A DNA stretch of 42,714 nt, from positions 1-42,714 of the forward strand of contig JAFUXT010000019.1 of assembly GCA_017470815.1 (NCBI GenBank). The letters run 5' to 3'. Position numbers and translations under genes: made by a program. This DNA is from a bacterium (lineage in GTDB: Bacteria > Cyanobacteriota > Vampirovibrionia > Gastranaerophilales > Gastranaerophilaceae). How positions within the stretch are numbered: position 1 is the first letter of the stretch; each line of letters opens with the position of its first letter. Under the pieces are notes generated by a model. The model searched no databases and was not told where the DNA came from. It saw only the letters and a program-made list of their open reading frames with translations. This document shows positions 8,743 through 16,309 of this stretch, in pieces.

Positions 8743-10461
8743 ATGGATTTTAGTAAAATTACGGAAAACAAACCACTATTTTATGGAATAATCGGCGGAG
8801 CAGTGCTAATTATTGCGATTATTTTAATGGCAATAATTATCGGTGCAAGTTCAGGCAGTAAAGATGGTCCGAGAACTGTCGGTTCGGAACCGTTAAAATC
8901 CAATGTTGAACTTTTGACTACCGATAATATAGGTAAAGCATTAGAAATTCAGGCGATGCTTGCAAAACAAGGAATTGTTGCAGAACGACAGTTAGATGGT
9001 ACAAAATCAAAACTTATTTTGAATGCAAAAAATTGTTCAAATATGACTTCAAAATGTACCGTAAACGACAGAGATAAAGCAATTATTGCAATTGTTCAGT
9101 CAGGTCTTGTCGATCAAAATGTCGGTTTGGAAATTTTTGATAAGGGAGATTTTACTTCTACAAAAGAAGATAAAAGAATTCGTCTTGCAAGAGCGATGAA
9201 CGGGGAATTATCAAGACTAATCAAACAGATTCCTCCAATTCAGAGTGCAACTGTATTTATTTCAATACCTGAACAAAACTCAATGTTTGATGAACAAAAA
9301 CCGCAAACTGCAACTGTTCAACTTGTTATGCCAATCGGTGAAAAACTTGACCAGTCAAAAGTTAAGGCGATTACAAACTTACTTTTGGGAAGTGTAACAG
9401 GTTTAAAAGCAGAAAATGTTGCTATAACCGACACAAACGGTAACACTTACCATAGTGTTATGGATGCGGAAGATGAAATGCTTCAAAAACTTGAAGAAAA
9501 TGATAAATATATGCAGCAAAAGATTTCTAAACAGTTAGACAGACTTGTCGGTCCGGGGAATTATGTAGCAACCGTAAGTACATTTTTAAGACAAACTCCT
9601 GTTGAAAAATTTACCATAGATTACGATCCGCAAAGAAAAACCGCAGTGACAGAGCAGTCATTTTCCGAAGGCTTAGGTGATAAAACATCTGATCAAAGCA
9701 GAGGGATTAATGCGGTTAGTACATATTTGCCAAACGGATTGCCAACAGGCGGCATGGATTCATCACAGGACAGAAATTACTCAAGAACGGCAACAGAAAC
9801 CCAATACGGTGTTACTAAAACTCAAACAAATGAGTATATAAAACCGGGGGTTGTTGAAGAAATTTCTATTGCTGTAACTTTAGACAGAAACAGTATTCCT
9901 GCCGATACAACAATGGAAGAAATGAAAGATTTGATTGCCCGTGCGGCAAGCCCAAAAGTTACCGCTGCAAATGTTTCCATAGCATTTTCAAATTCAAACG
10001 ATCCGTATTTATCTCCGGATAAGCAACAAAATCTTCCAAAAGTTGATGAATCCGGCAACCCGTGGTGGCTTGCGCTTCTTATCACAGCAATTGGTATTAT
10101 AATTACATTTAAAGCGGTTACTGCAAAAGTTAAACAAATTAGAGAAGAAAATTCAATTGAAGTCGAAGCGCTTCGTCAAAAATCACTTGAACAGGAAAGA
10201 CAACTTAATGACATTAATTCCCGTGCAAGTCAATTAACGCAAAGACAGTCAGAACTTGCACAAGACCTGTTAAATCAGCGTCAAAACGGTGCCGGAGCAT
10301 TACCGGGGTATGCGTTTGATGAAAGTCTGCTTGATGATTCTCTCGATGCTCTTTCAAATGAACTCAATGAAGATGCGGCTGACAGAATTAAAAGTTGGAT
10401 AGAAGACGGCTCAGGTAAAGCAGGAGCAGCAATTGGTGCTCCAAATGAAGGCGGTAAATAA
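8743..10461 (+). CDS. fliF: Flagellar MS-ring protein FliF
   Basis: A 572-residue inner-membrane ring protein. Transmembrane helix 1 is near residues 14-34, then come the YscJ/FliF ring-building modules (GELSRLIKQIPPIQSATVFIS near 155-174), a Ser/Thr/Gly-rich middle region, transmembrane helix 2 near 441-460 and a cytoplasmic tail. The extreme C terminus, NEDAADRIKSWIED near 545-558, resembles the FliG-binding helix of canonical FliF, so the size and tail fit a flagellar FliF rather than the shorter injectisome SctJ. The stop overlaps the next ATG by one base (TAATG), implying translational coupling. Confidence 0.92.
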   Translation: MDFSKITENKPLFYGIIGGAVLIIAIILMAIIIGASSGSKDGPRTVGSEPLKSNVELLTTDNIGKALEIQAMLAKQGIVAERQLDGTKSKLILNAKNCSNMTSKCTVNDRDKAIIAIVQSGLVDQNVGLEIFDKGDFTSTKEDKRIRLARAMNGELSRLIKQIPPIQSATVFISIPEQNSMFDEQKPQTATVQLVMPIGEKLDQSKVKAITNLLLGSVTGLKAENVAITDTNGNTYHSVMDAEDEMLQKLEENDKYMQQKISKQLDRLVGPGNYVATVSTFLRQTPVEKFTIDYDPQRKTAVTEQSFSEGLGDKTSDQSRGINAVSTYLPNGLPTGGMDSSQDRNYSRTATETQYGVTKTQTNEYIKPGVVEEISIAVTLDRNSIPADTTMEEMKDLIARAASPKVTAANVSIAFSNSNDPYLSPDKQQNLPKVDESGNPWWLALLITAIGIIITFKAVTAKVKQIREENSIEVEALRQKSLEQERQLNDINSRASQLTQRQSELAQDLLNQRQNGAGALPGYAFDESLLDDSLDALSNELNEDAADRIKSWIEDGSGKAGAAIGAPNEGGK

Positions 10462-11483
10462 TGGCAGCAAAGGGTTTTGATTACGAAAATTTTGCGCAAA
10501 ATCTTGCCGCACAGGCACAAGATCTTGTTCCCGCAGAATTTTCACCCGAAGAAAAGCAATATGTCATAAACACTCTCGGTAATTTTTCAATGATGGCGGG
10601 GAAAGCCCTTGCGGAAGATAAAAGCCTGCCTTTTGATGTTGATACATCTACTTATATAACTCAAATAATTGCAGAATGGTCTTTTCATAAATCTGTTGAT
10701 ATTATTCGTTCAGGTATTCCGAGAGCAAATTGGGATGGTGTTATGCAAAAAATTGCATACACTATTTTTGAAGTAGCAAAGCAGGCGTTTTCTCAAAAGT
10801 TGCCTAATGACCAAATAATTGAAATTATTGAACATCATGTTACAAAAACTTATGTTGATGCGATTACCGAATTAAAAGACAAAGGGGTAATTGATGAAAG
10901 CCTGATGGAATTTGCCGCATCTCAGTCAAATATGAACAAAATGGCACAAGAAATGCAGGCTCAAGCGCAGGCACAGGCGCAAGGCGAGCAAGGAATTGAA
11001 CCGGGTGTCGATGGTCAAAATCTTCCTCAGGTTCAGGGTGCTGCCCCTGTTGTTGCAAAAGAACCGGAATTTGCTCCAAAAGCACTAAAACTTGCAACTG
11101 TTGCAATGTTGTTTAACAGAATGAATCAGGACAGAGTGCAGATTTTTCTCGATAAATTTGAACAAAATGATGCCGAAGATGTCGTAAAATATATGAAATT
11201 ACCTGATTTAATGCAGAGAGTCGGGGCTGAAAATGCTATGAAATGCCTGCAGGAAATTAAAATGAATCTGCCGAAGGCATCTGACCTTGCCCCAATGAAG
11301 GTTGTTAAAAAGATTAAGAATTTTGCATCAAAATACAGCGAAAAAGAACTTGAAACTATGTTGATAAAAGAGCGTATCGGAGTAAAAAGACTTGTGTTTA
11401 CGGCGCTTGAAGATAAATATTACGAAAATATACCACCAAAAGTTGCAAGTATTGTTGCCACGCACTTGATAAATAGTGTATAA
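10461..11483 (+). CDS. Protein in the FliG position, highly divergent
   Basis: A 340-residue soluble protein lying exactly where fliG (or injectisome sctK) normally lies, between fliF and fliH. It has a helical N-terminal domain (about 1-150), a Gln/Ala-rich linker (about 163-200) and a helical C-terminal domain (about 205-340) with LATVAMLFNRMNQDRVQIF followed by DKFEQNDAEDVVKYM. The latter faintly recalls the armadillo-like FliG middle domain (ALEEEDPE-type). I do not see the EHPQ motif, the charged torque helix or the usual FliG C-terminal domain. The conserved FliF tail suggests it does bind FliF. Treat it as a FliG-like or SctK-like adaptor of unproven function. Confidence 0.5.
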   Translation: MAAKGFDYENFAQNLAAQAQDLVPAEFSPEEKQYVINTLGNFSMMAGKALAEDKSLPFDVDTSTYITQIIAEWSFHKSVDIIRSGIPRANWDGVMQKIAYTIFEVAKQAFSQKLPNDQIIEIIEHHVTKTYVDAITELKDKGVIDESLMEFAASQSNMNKMAQEMQAQAQAQAQGEQGIEPGVDGQNLPQVQGAAPVVAKEPEFAPKALKLATVAMLFNRMNQDRVQIFLDKFEQNDAEDVVKYMKLPDLMQRVGAENAMKCLQEIKMNLPKASDLAPMKVVKKIKNFASKYSEKELETMLIKERIGVKRLVFTALEDKYYENIPPKVASIVATHLINSV

Positions 11484-11484
11484 T
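11455..11484 (+). promoter_or_regulatory. Possible internal promoter before fliH
   Basis: TTGCCA at 11455-11460 and a perfect TATAAT at 11479-11484 are separated by 18 bases within the last codons of the preceding gene. The fliH ATG starts only 11 bases after the -10 box and has no Shine-Dalgarno sequence, which would give an almost leaderless message. Confidence 0.4.
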
Positions 11485-11495
11485 ATTGTCGTATC

Positions 11496-12200
11496 ATGAT
11501 AATAAAAAAGAATAAAAAACAGTCTCAAGGGATAGAACAAGAGGTAGGAGCAGAGTCACTTGAACAGGTTGAAGAACAAGAAGTAAAGCCTGAGGAGATA
11601 AACTTATTCGACCTTGACAATATAGATTTCAAACAACGCAATGAACGCCGTAAAGGTGACAGGCGCCGAGGTTTTCGTCGTATTGATGACAGAAACCTCA
11701 TTTCTCGTGCAAGAGAAGAAGCGGATGCCATCAGAGAAAATGCCGCAAAAGACGGCTATCAGGCAGGACTTGATATGGCAAAAGAAGATTTGTTGATGCT
11801 AAAAGACGGAATAGAGGCTTTTTTTGGTGCAAGACAACAAATTTATGATGCAATTGCTCCTGACATTCTTGAAATAAGCCTTGATATTGCAAAAAAAATT
11901 ATTAAAAAAGAAGTGGCAGAAAACCCTGATATTGTTATTGAAAATATAAAAGAAATGCTTGGCGGTCTTTCAAAAGAAGAAACCAAGTTAATTTTGAAAG
12001 TTAATCCGGCACAGGCTGCAATGCTAAAGCAACAAGTACCTGAAATTGTTGCAACTGCAGGGTTAGAAGCAAAAGTAGTAATTATTCCCGAAGAACATAT
12101 AATGGAAGGCGGATGTCTTTTGACAACAACAAACGGGGTAATTGATGCAACTATTGAAACACAGGTTGATATAATAAGTGAAGCATTAAAGGAATTGTAG
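11496..12200 (+). CDS. fliH: FliH/SctL-family export stator protein
   Basis: A 234-residue protein of the FliH/SctL family, the peripheral stator that binds the export ATPase and the cytoplasmic ring. After a charged N-terminal tail (RRKGDRRRGFRR near 50-61) comes a long helix (AREEADAIRENAAKDGYQAG), then the conserved C-terminal domain ending in IMEGGCLLTTTNGVIDATIE, a typical FliH/SctL signature. The usual next gene, the FliI/SctN ATPase, is absent and flhA follows directly. No Shine-Dalgarno sequence is seen before the ATG, but an internal promoter may lie just upstream. Confidence 0.82.
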   Translation: MIIKKNKKQSQGIEQEVGAESLEQVEEQEVKPEEINLFDLDNIDFKQRNERRKGDRRRGFRRIDDRNLISRAREEADAIRENAAKDGYQAGLDMAKEDLLMLKDGIEAFFGARQQIYDAIAPDILEISLDIAKKIIKKEVAENPDIVIENIKEMLGGLSKEETKLILKVNPAQAAMLKQQVPEIVATAGLEAKVVIIPEEHIMEGGCLLTTTNGVIDATIETQVDIISEALKEL

Positions 12201-12207
12201 AAGTAGT

Positions 12208-14313
12208 ATGGCGGCACCGGAGGGACAACCAAATCCAATAAGTGAAGTTTTAATGGCAGTATTCGTACTGTTCCTTATTGTCATATTGCTTGTTGAACTT
12301 CCTACATGGATTATAAATGTTTGTATTTGTTTGAATATAACGCTTGGCATAGTTCTTTTGATGTTTGCACTTTATGTTCAAAAAACGTTGGAATTATCAT
12401 CATTTCCGTCAATTATTCTTGTAGGTACAATGTTTAGGCTTTGTCTTTCTATCGGTTCTACAAGATTAATTCTCGCAAAAGGTCAGGCGGGTGAAGTTAT
12501 TCAGGCCTTTGGGGAATTTGTAACCGGCGGTAATATGATTGTTGGAGGTGTAATCTTTTTGATTATAACCATTGTACAGTTTATGGTTATTACAAAAGGT
12601 GCAGAGCGTATTGCAGAAGTTTCTGCGCGTTTTGCTTTGGATGCTATGCCCGGTAAACAAATGACAATTGATGCGGATTTTAACGCAGGTTTAATTTCAC
12701 CTGAAGAAGCGACAAAGCGTCGTGATGATTTGTCCAGAGAATCTAATCTTATGGGTTCTATGGATGGTGCGATGAAGTTTGTAAAAGGGGATACTATTGC
12801 AGGTATTATTATTACGCTTGTCAATATTATCGGCGGTTTGGCAATTGGGTGTTTAATGCAGCAAATGCCTATAGGCGACGCTGTTAGTAAATATACTCAA
12901 TTAACTATTGGTGACGGTCTTTGTTCTCAGGTTCCGTCTTTGCTAATGTCAATAGCAGCCGGTGTATTTATGACTCGTGCATCTGCTAAAAGTTCTTCTT
13001 TGGGTGCGGATGTTACGACACAAATTACAAGCAAACCTTATGCTTTATTCTTCGCTTCAATTTTCTTATTTTTCCTTGGACTTACAGGGAAAACATGGTT
13101 TTGGGACGGAACAGGTTTACCGAGTTTGCCGTTTATAATATTTGCAGTTCTTATATTTATTGCAGGATTCCAGGTTTTAATCAATGCGGATGTTCAATCT
13201 CAATTAGGGCAGTTGGAAAATGTTAAACAAAACATGCAAGATCTTGTCAACCCGAACAGAATGTATGAGCGTTTGGGGGTTGATATTTTGAGTTTGCAGG
13301 TTGGTTCTAATTTGCTTGTAATTGCCGATCCTGATCAGGAAGGACAATTATTAGCCAAAATTGCCGCTTTGCGTCAGAGAGTAACTGATGAACTTGGGTA
13401 TATTTTGCCAAACATTCGTATTATGGACTCATCAGCACTTGATGCTAATGAGTATATGATATTGATTAGGGGTAACACTGTTGCAACCGGTTATGTTTAT
13501 CCGGGTAAATTTATGGTTATTGCCGACCAGTGGGATTCTATGAAAAAAGAGGTTCCTGATGATGCAATTATCGGTATTGACCCGACATATCAAACTCAGG
13601 CATATTGGATTAACAGTGATGATGCAAAATCGGCAAGACTTGTCACTGCTGTAGATGCGACAGATGTTATTGTTACACATTTGCAGGAATGTGTCAGAAA
13701 ACATGTTGATGATGTCATGACAAAAACAGATGTCCTCAAACTTATGGAACTTGTCAGAAGCCAAGACCCGACACTTGTTAATGACCTTGTTCCGACAATT
13801 ATTTCTACAAGTGATTTAAGAAAGATTTTTGTAAACTTAATCCGAGAAAAAGTTTCAATTAAAGATATTATCTTTGTATTTGAACGACTTTGCGACTACG
13901 CAAGATTTTCTAAAGAACCTGATATTTTGTCAGAGCGTCTGCGTGCCGCATTAGGTCGTCAGATTTGTTTATCAAATGTCGAAGAAGATAAGGTTCTTTA
14001 TGCTCTTACGCTTTCTCCGGAATGGGAAAAAATACTTGACGATAGTTGCCAAAGAACAGAACTTGGTACAATGTTTTTGTTAAATCCTGTTCAGGTACAG
14101 GAACTTATTGAAACAACTGCGACTACCCTGATGCGTGCGCACCAAACTTGCGGTCGTCAGCCTGTTGTTTTGTGTTCGCCAAGAATCAGGCTTCCGCTTT
14201 ATCAACTTTTGGAACGCCATATCCCGACTATTGTTGTAATTTCGTATTCAGAACTTATAACGGATATTAAAGTTGAAGCAATCGACACTGTCGGTGATGC
14301 ATACGTTCAGTAA
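12208..14313 (+). CDS. flhA: Export-gate protein FlhA/SctV
   Basis: A 701-residue protein of the FHIPEP family, the nonameric export gate of flagella and injectisomes. It has about eight N-terminal membrane helices (residues 12-330), the FHIPEP signature RFALDAMPGKQMTIDAD near 141-157, MDGAMKFVKGD at 185-195, and a large cytoplasmic domain ending in the usual RHIPTIVVISYSEL. The flagellar name follows from the operon, but RESNLMGSMDGAMKFVKGD is closer to what I recall for injectisome SctV than to the flagellar READFYGAMDGASKF form, so the assignment between the two is open. It is the last gene of the operon. Confidence 0.88.
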   Translation: MAAPEGQPNPISEVLMAVFVLFLIVILLVELPTWIINVCICLNITLGIVLLMFALYVQKTLELSSFPSIILVGTMFRLCLSIGSTRLILAKGQAGEVIQAFGEFVTGGNMIVGGVIFLIITIVQFMVITKGAERIAEVSARFALDAMPGKQMTIDADFNAGLISPEEATKRRDDLSRESNLMGSMDGAMKFVKGDTIAGIIITLVNIIGGLAIGCLMQQMPIGDAVSKYTQLTIGDGLCSQVPSLLMSIAAGVFMTRASAKSSSLGADVTTQITSKPYALFFASIFLFFLGLTGKTWFWDGTGLPSLPFIIFAVLIFIAGFQVLINADVQSQLGQLENVKQNMQDLVNPNRMYERLGVDILSLQVGSNLLVIADPDQEGQLLAKIAALRQRVTDELGYILPNIRIMDSSALDANEYMILIRGNTVATGYVYPGKFMVIADQWDSMKKEVPDDAIIGIDPTYQTQAYWINSDDAKSARLVTAVDATDVIVTHLQECVRKHVDDVMTKTDVLKLMELVRSQDPTLVNDLVPTIISTSDLRKIFVNLIREKVSIKDIIFVFERLCDYARFSKEPDILSERLRAALGRQICLSNVEEDKVLYALTLSPEWEKILDDSCQRTELGTMFLLNPVQVQELIETTATTLMRAHQTCGRQPVVLCSPRIRLPLYQLLERHIPTIVVISYSELITDIKVEAIDTVGDAYVQ

Positions 14314-14341
14314 TTATAAAGTTTCACTATTCGCATAAATA

Positions 14342-15256
14342 CTAATATCTCAACGGAATTTTCGAGCGTACAACTTCAATATTTTTGTAACCGAAATTAA
14401 GTAACATTCTGTTTGTACTTGTATAAAAAATCGTTTCTTCAAATGTCGGACCGATATTAACTGAACTTACGGAACTCTTTTCAAAATGATATTCCAAATA
14501 CGGAACAAAAAGTCCGTTCTTTTCTGCAACTTTTGTCGGTTTGCAGTCGGGTGTCCCAAAAGCATTTACTATTACAATTCTGTATTCATGCTCATTTTTA
14601 AACTGCGGATTTTTAAAGAAAATGCTGACAATATTTAAAACATCAATGAGTTCAAACAGGATATCAAAAAGTTTCACCTTATTATTTTTTTTCTTAAGGG
14701 TAAGTGCTTTTTCAAACATTGTATTCCATTTTTTGAAAATACTTTGAATAATCTGAACCTGTTTTTTGCGGTCATAAATTACGCTTCCGTATATCGGAAG
14801 ATAGTTTTTATCGTTCATTTCTTTAATAAGTTTTTTCTTGTTAAATCCGATATTGTAACCGGTGTAATTCAAACCCTTTGCGTAGTTGTTCCACAGTGTA
14901 AGATTGTCGCTTTCTGAAGAAAACGATGTTGTAAAATATTCAAGTTTATTGGTTAAATCATCATTCCCGTCAACAATATTTTTGTATTTGTTATTAAAAT
15001 GATTACTGATTTTTTCAAACAAATCATTGTTAAGATTTGGAGTTTCTTTTATCAAATTTACAATAAGTTTATAAGAGTATGCGACTTCTTCTTTGTCATT
15101 GAGGTAAAGAACATTTGAAAAGCGTATTGTTTCGCCTGACAGAATATTTAAAAGTTTTTCAGGCTTTGTGTAGTGGTAAATGGTATAATCGGTGTCGTTG
15201 TCCAAAATTTTCTTAATTTTGGGAATCTTTTTCAACAATTCATCATAATAAGACAT
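14342..15256 (-). CDS. DUF2971 domain protein
   Basis: A 304-residue cytoplasmic protein with the DUF2971 N-terminal signature: IYHYTKPEKLLNILS, IRFSNVLYLNDKEE, then LWNNYAKGLNYTGYNIGF. The domain is widespread and uncharacterised, and often occurs in accessory regions. Start support is good: AGAGG lies 8 bases before the ATG, and a promoter is visible upstream. It is convergent with flhA and lies next to a MITE-like repeat, so it may be an acquired gene. Confidence 0.82.
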   Translation of the reverse strand: MSYYDELLKKIPKIKKILDNDTDYTIYHYTKPEKLLNILSGETIRFSNVLYLNDKEEVAYSYKLIVNLIKETPNLNNDLFEKISNHFNNKYKNIVDGNDDLTNKLEYFTTSFSSESDNLTLWNNYAKGLNYTGYNIGFNKKKLIKEMNDKNYLPIYGSVIYDRKKQVQIIQSIFKKWNTMFEKALTLKKKNNKVKLFDILFELIDVLNIVSIFFKNPQFKNEHEYRIVIVNAFGTPDCKPTKVAEKNGLFVPYLEYHFEKSSVSSVNIGPTFEETIFYTSTNRMLLNFGYKNIEVVRSKIPLRY

Positions 15257-15299
15257 GCAAAAAACCTCTGAATTTATTTTTAATCAATAATTACTTATA

Positions 15300-15328
15300 A
15301 CATTACATATCATTATAGTCCGTGTCAA
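15300..15328 (-). promoter_or_regulatory. Candidate promoter of the DUF2971 gene
   Basis: On the reverse strand a perfect TTGACA (15323-15328) is followed after 17 bases by TAATGT (15300-15305). The predicted transcript starts near 15293, about 37 bases before the ATG. Confidence 0.5.
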
Positions 15329-15349
15329 GTAATAGAACAAGTTTTTACT

Positions 15350-15792
15350 TACATAAACTATATTATCTGTATGTTCATTCTTTCTCTTTTCTTGCGATGA
15401 AAAGAGAAAGAATGAACCAAGAAAGAGAAAATACGCTATTTTACTGCAATGCCTGACGGCATCGCCCCGCGTATAAGATATAAGTATAAAATGTTCATTC
15501 GTTTTTGTCCTTACGGACAAAAATCAATCAGGCGCCTAAAACTACGGCGCCTTTGATGATAATTTCTCAAGTGCGCGCCATTGTCCTTAGGCGCGCTAAG
15601 AGATTTTTGCCGACAGGCAAAAACAAATATTACTGCGTTAGCAGTCTTATGCCGCCGCAGGCGGTATAGTAATCAGCGAAGTTTTCTTTTCTTTGGTTCA
15701 TTTCTTTTCTTTTGCCTCGCAAACAAAAGAAAAGAAATGAACAGGTAGAAAGTGCTAATCTCTCAAGGACTACCGATAATATAGTTTATGTA
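15350..15792. mobile_element. MITE-like element with terminal inverted repeats
   Basis: The 22 bases at 15350-15371 and 15771-15792 are inverted copies of each other with one mismatch. Inside are two perfect long stems: 18 bp (15374-15391 with 15399-15416) and 19 bp (15696-15714 with 15724-15742). Several short GC-rich palindromes lie between, such as TTTTTGTCCTTACGGACAAA near 15499, AGGCGCC, GCGCGCC and GCCGCCGCAGGCGG. There is no gene or transposase. The 443-bp length, the terminal repeats and the lack of coding sequence fit a miniature inverted-repeat element. I saw no certain target-site duplication. Confidence 0.65.
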
Positions 15793-15828
15793 AAAATAAT
15801 GACCACATATTAAGTGGTCATTATTTTT
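15792..15828. terminator. Bidirectional terminator hairpin
   Basis: AAAAATAATGACCAC (15792-15806) pairs with GTGGTCATTATTTTTT (15814-15828) over about 15 bp around a 7-base loop. On the reverse strand it immediately follows the stop codon of the small gene at 15828-15986. Confidence 0.75.
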
Positions 15829-15986
15829 TAGTGTTTTTCATTTGCTCTTAACCGTTTTGTGATTTGTTTCATTTCTGTTTTAGTCAGGTATTTTGAAAAT
15901 TGTGCAAATTCTTCCATAATATCCCACGAAGAATAATTCCCTTTTTCAACCTTCTTAATCCAATCATTGACTTCTTTGGTAAGCAT
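15828..15986 (-). CDS. Small protein of unknown function (52 aa)
   Basis: A 52-residue soluble, charged, probably helical protein (MLTKEVNDWIKKVEKGNYSS...). I choose the ATG at 15986 because CGGAG lies 10 bases upstream and the promoter at 16018-16046 would start transcription near 16011. A longer in-frame ORF beginning at 16046 therefore would not be fully transcribed. A strong terminator follows the stop. The family is not recognised. Size and layout would suit an antitoxin or small regulator, but nothing proves that. Confidence 0.55.
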   Translation of the reverse strand: MLTKEVNDWIKKVEKGNYSSWDIMEEFAQFSKYLTKTEMKQITKRLRANEKH

Positions 15987-16017
15987 AATTCTTAACTCCG
16001 GTACAAACGACATGCAC

Positions 16018-16046
16018 ATGATAATTATGAGGATAGAATTTGTCAA
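16018..16046 (-). promoter_or_regulatory. Candidate promoter of the 52-aa gene
   Basis: On the reverse strand a perfect TTGACA (16041-16046) is followed after 17 bases by TATCAT (16018-16023). It points into the small gene and fixes its likely start. Confidence 0.6.
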
Positions 16047-16051
16047 GCCAT

Positions 16052-16078
16052 AAAAAAAAGCCGTTTTGAAAAACGGCT
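16052..16078 (-). terminator. Reverse-strand terminator
   Basis: AGCCGTTTT and AAAACGGCT form a 9-bp stem with a 3-base loop, followed on the reverse strand by a run of eight T. It lies just upstream of the small gene's promoter, so it would shield that gene from reverse-strand transcription coming from the right. No gene that could produce such transcription is visible at 16079-16309. Confidence 0.7.
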
Positions 16079-16090
16079 ACCAGACTTGGG

Positions 16091-16194
16091 GAGGAGGTAT
16101 GAAAAACTTTCGTTTTTCATATCTATATTTTTTATATCGGCACAATTGTAGATTACTTTATAAAAAGAGTGAAATTATCCTCCAAATGCAGTAG
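16091..16194 (+). other. Strong ribosome site with a 31-codon ORF in a hairpin
   Basis: GGGGAGGAGG is followed after one base by ATG at 16099, opening a 31-codon frame that ends at 16194. The start codon lies in a perfect 9-bp hairpin (16099-16107 with 16112-16120). The spacing of the ribosome site to the ATG is too short for normal use, so this may be a regulatory leader, a tiny peptide gene or chance. The rest of 16195-16226 shows nothing. Confidence 0.25.
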
Positions 16195-16226
16195 AAGAAA
16201 TTTGTATTAATTTATCTTAATATTTT

Positions 16227-16260
16227 AGGCAATTTTTTGAACGATAAAAACTTTATATAT
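16227..16260 (+). promoter_or_regulatory. Upstream element shared with the 36.4-kb gene
   Basis: This stretch (AGGCAATTTTTTGAA, then an A-rich run, then CTTTATATA) closely matches 36318-36350 with small gaps. Both lie 50-80 bases before a start codon of an unrelated, lineage-specific protein. TTTATATA could serve as a -10 region, but I do not see a well-spaced sigma70 -35 box, so it may be an alternative-sigma promoter or a regulator site. Confidence 0.4.
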
Positions 16261-16309
16261 TCACAGGGGAAAATATTAGGTTATTTAGAAAGTAAAGGAC
16301 GGGGAAAAT

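Noticed and set aside
11843..12824. Long open frames on the strand opposite fliH and flhA
   Set aside because: They are shadows of the real genes, which have clear family motifs in the plus-strand frame; the antisense frames have no ribosome sites or known motifs.
15284..15520. 78-codon reverse-strand frame within the MITE-like element
   Set aside because: It is explained by the terminal inverted repeat and the internal palindromes, with no ribosome site or coding character.
15350..15792. CRISPR array because of repeated palindromes
   Set aside because: There is no regular direct repeat with spacers; the repeats are inverted pairs of different sequence.
15986..16046. Longer N terminus for the small reverse-strand protein (start at 16046)
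   Set aside because: The added 20 residues overlap the TTGACA/TATCAT promoter, so they would not be transcribed; the ATG at 15986 has a good ribosome site.
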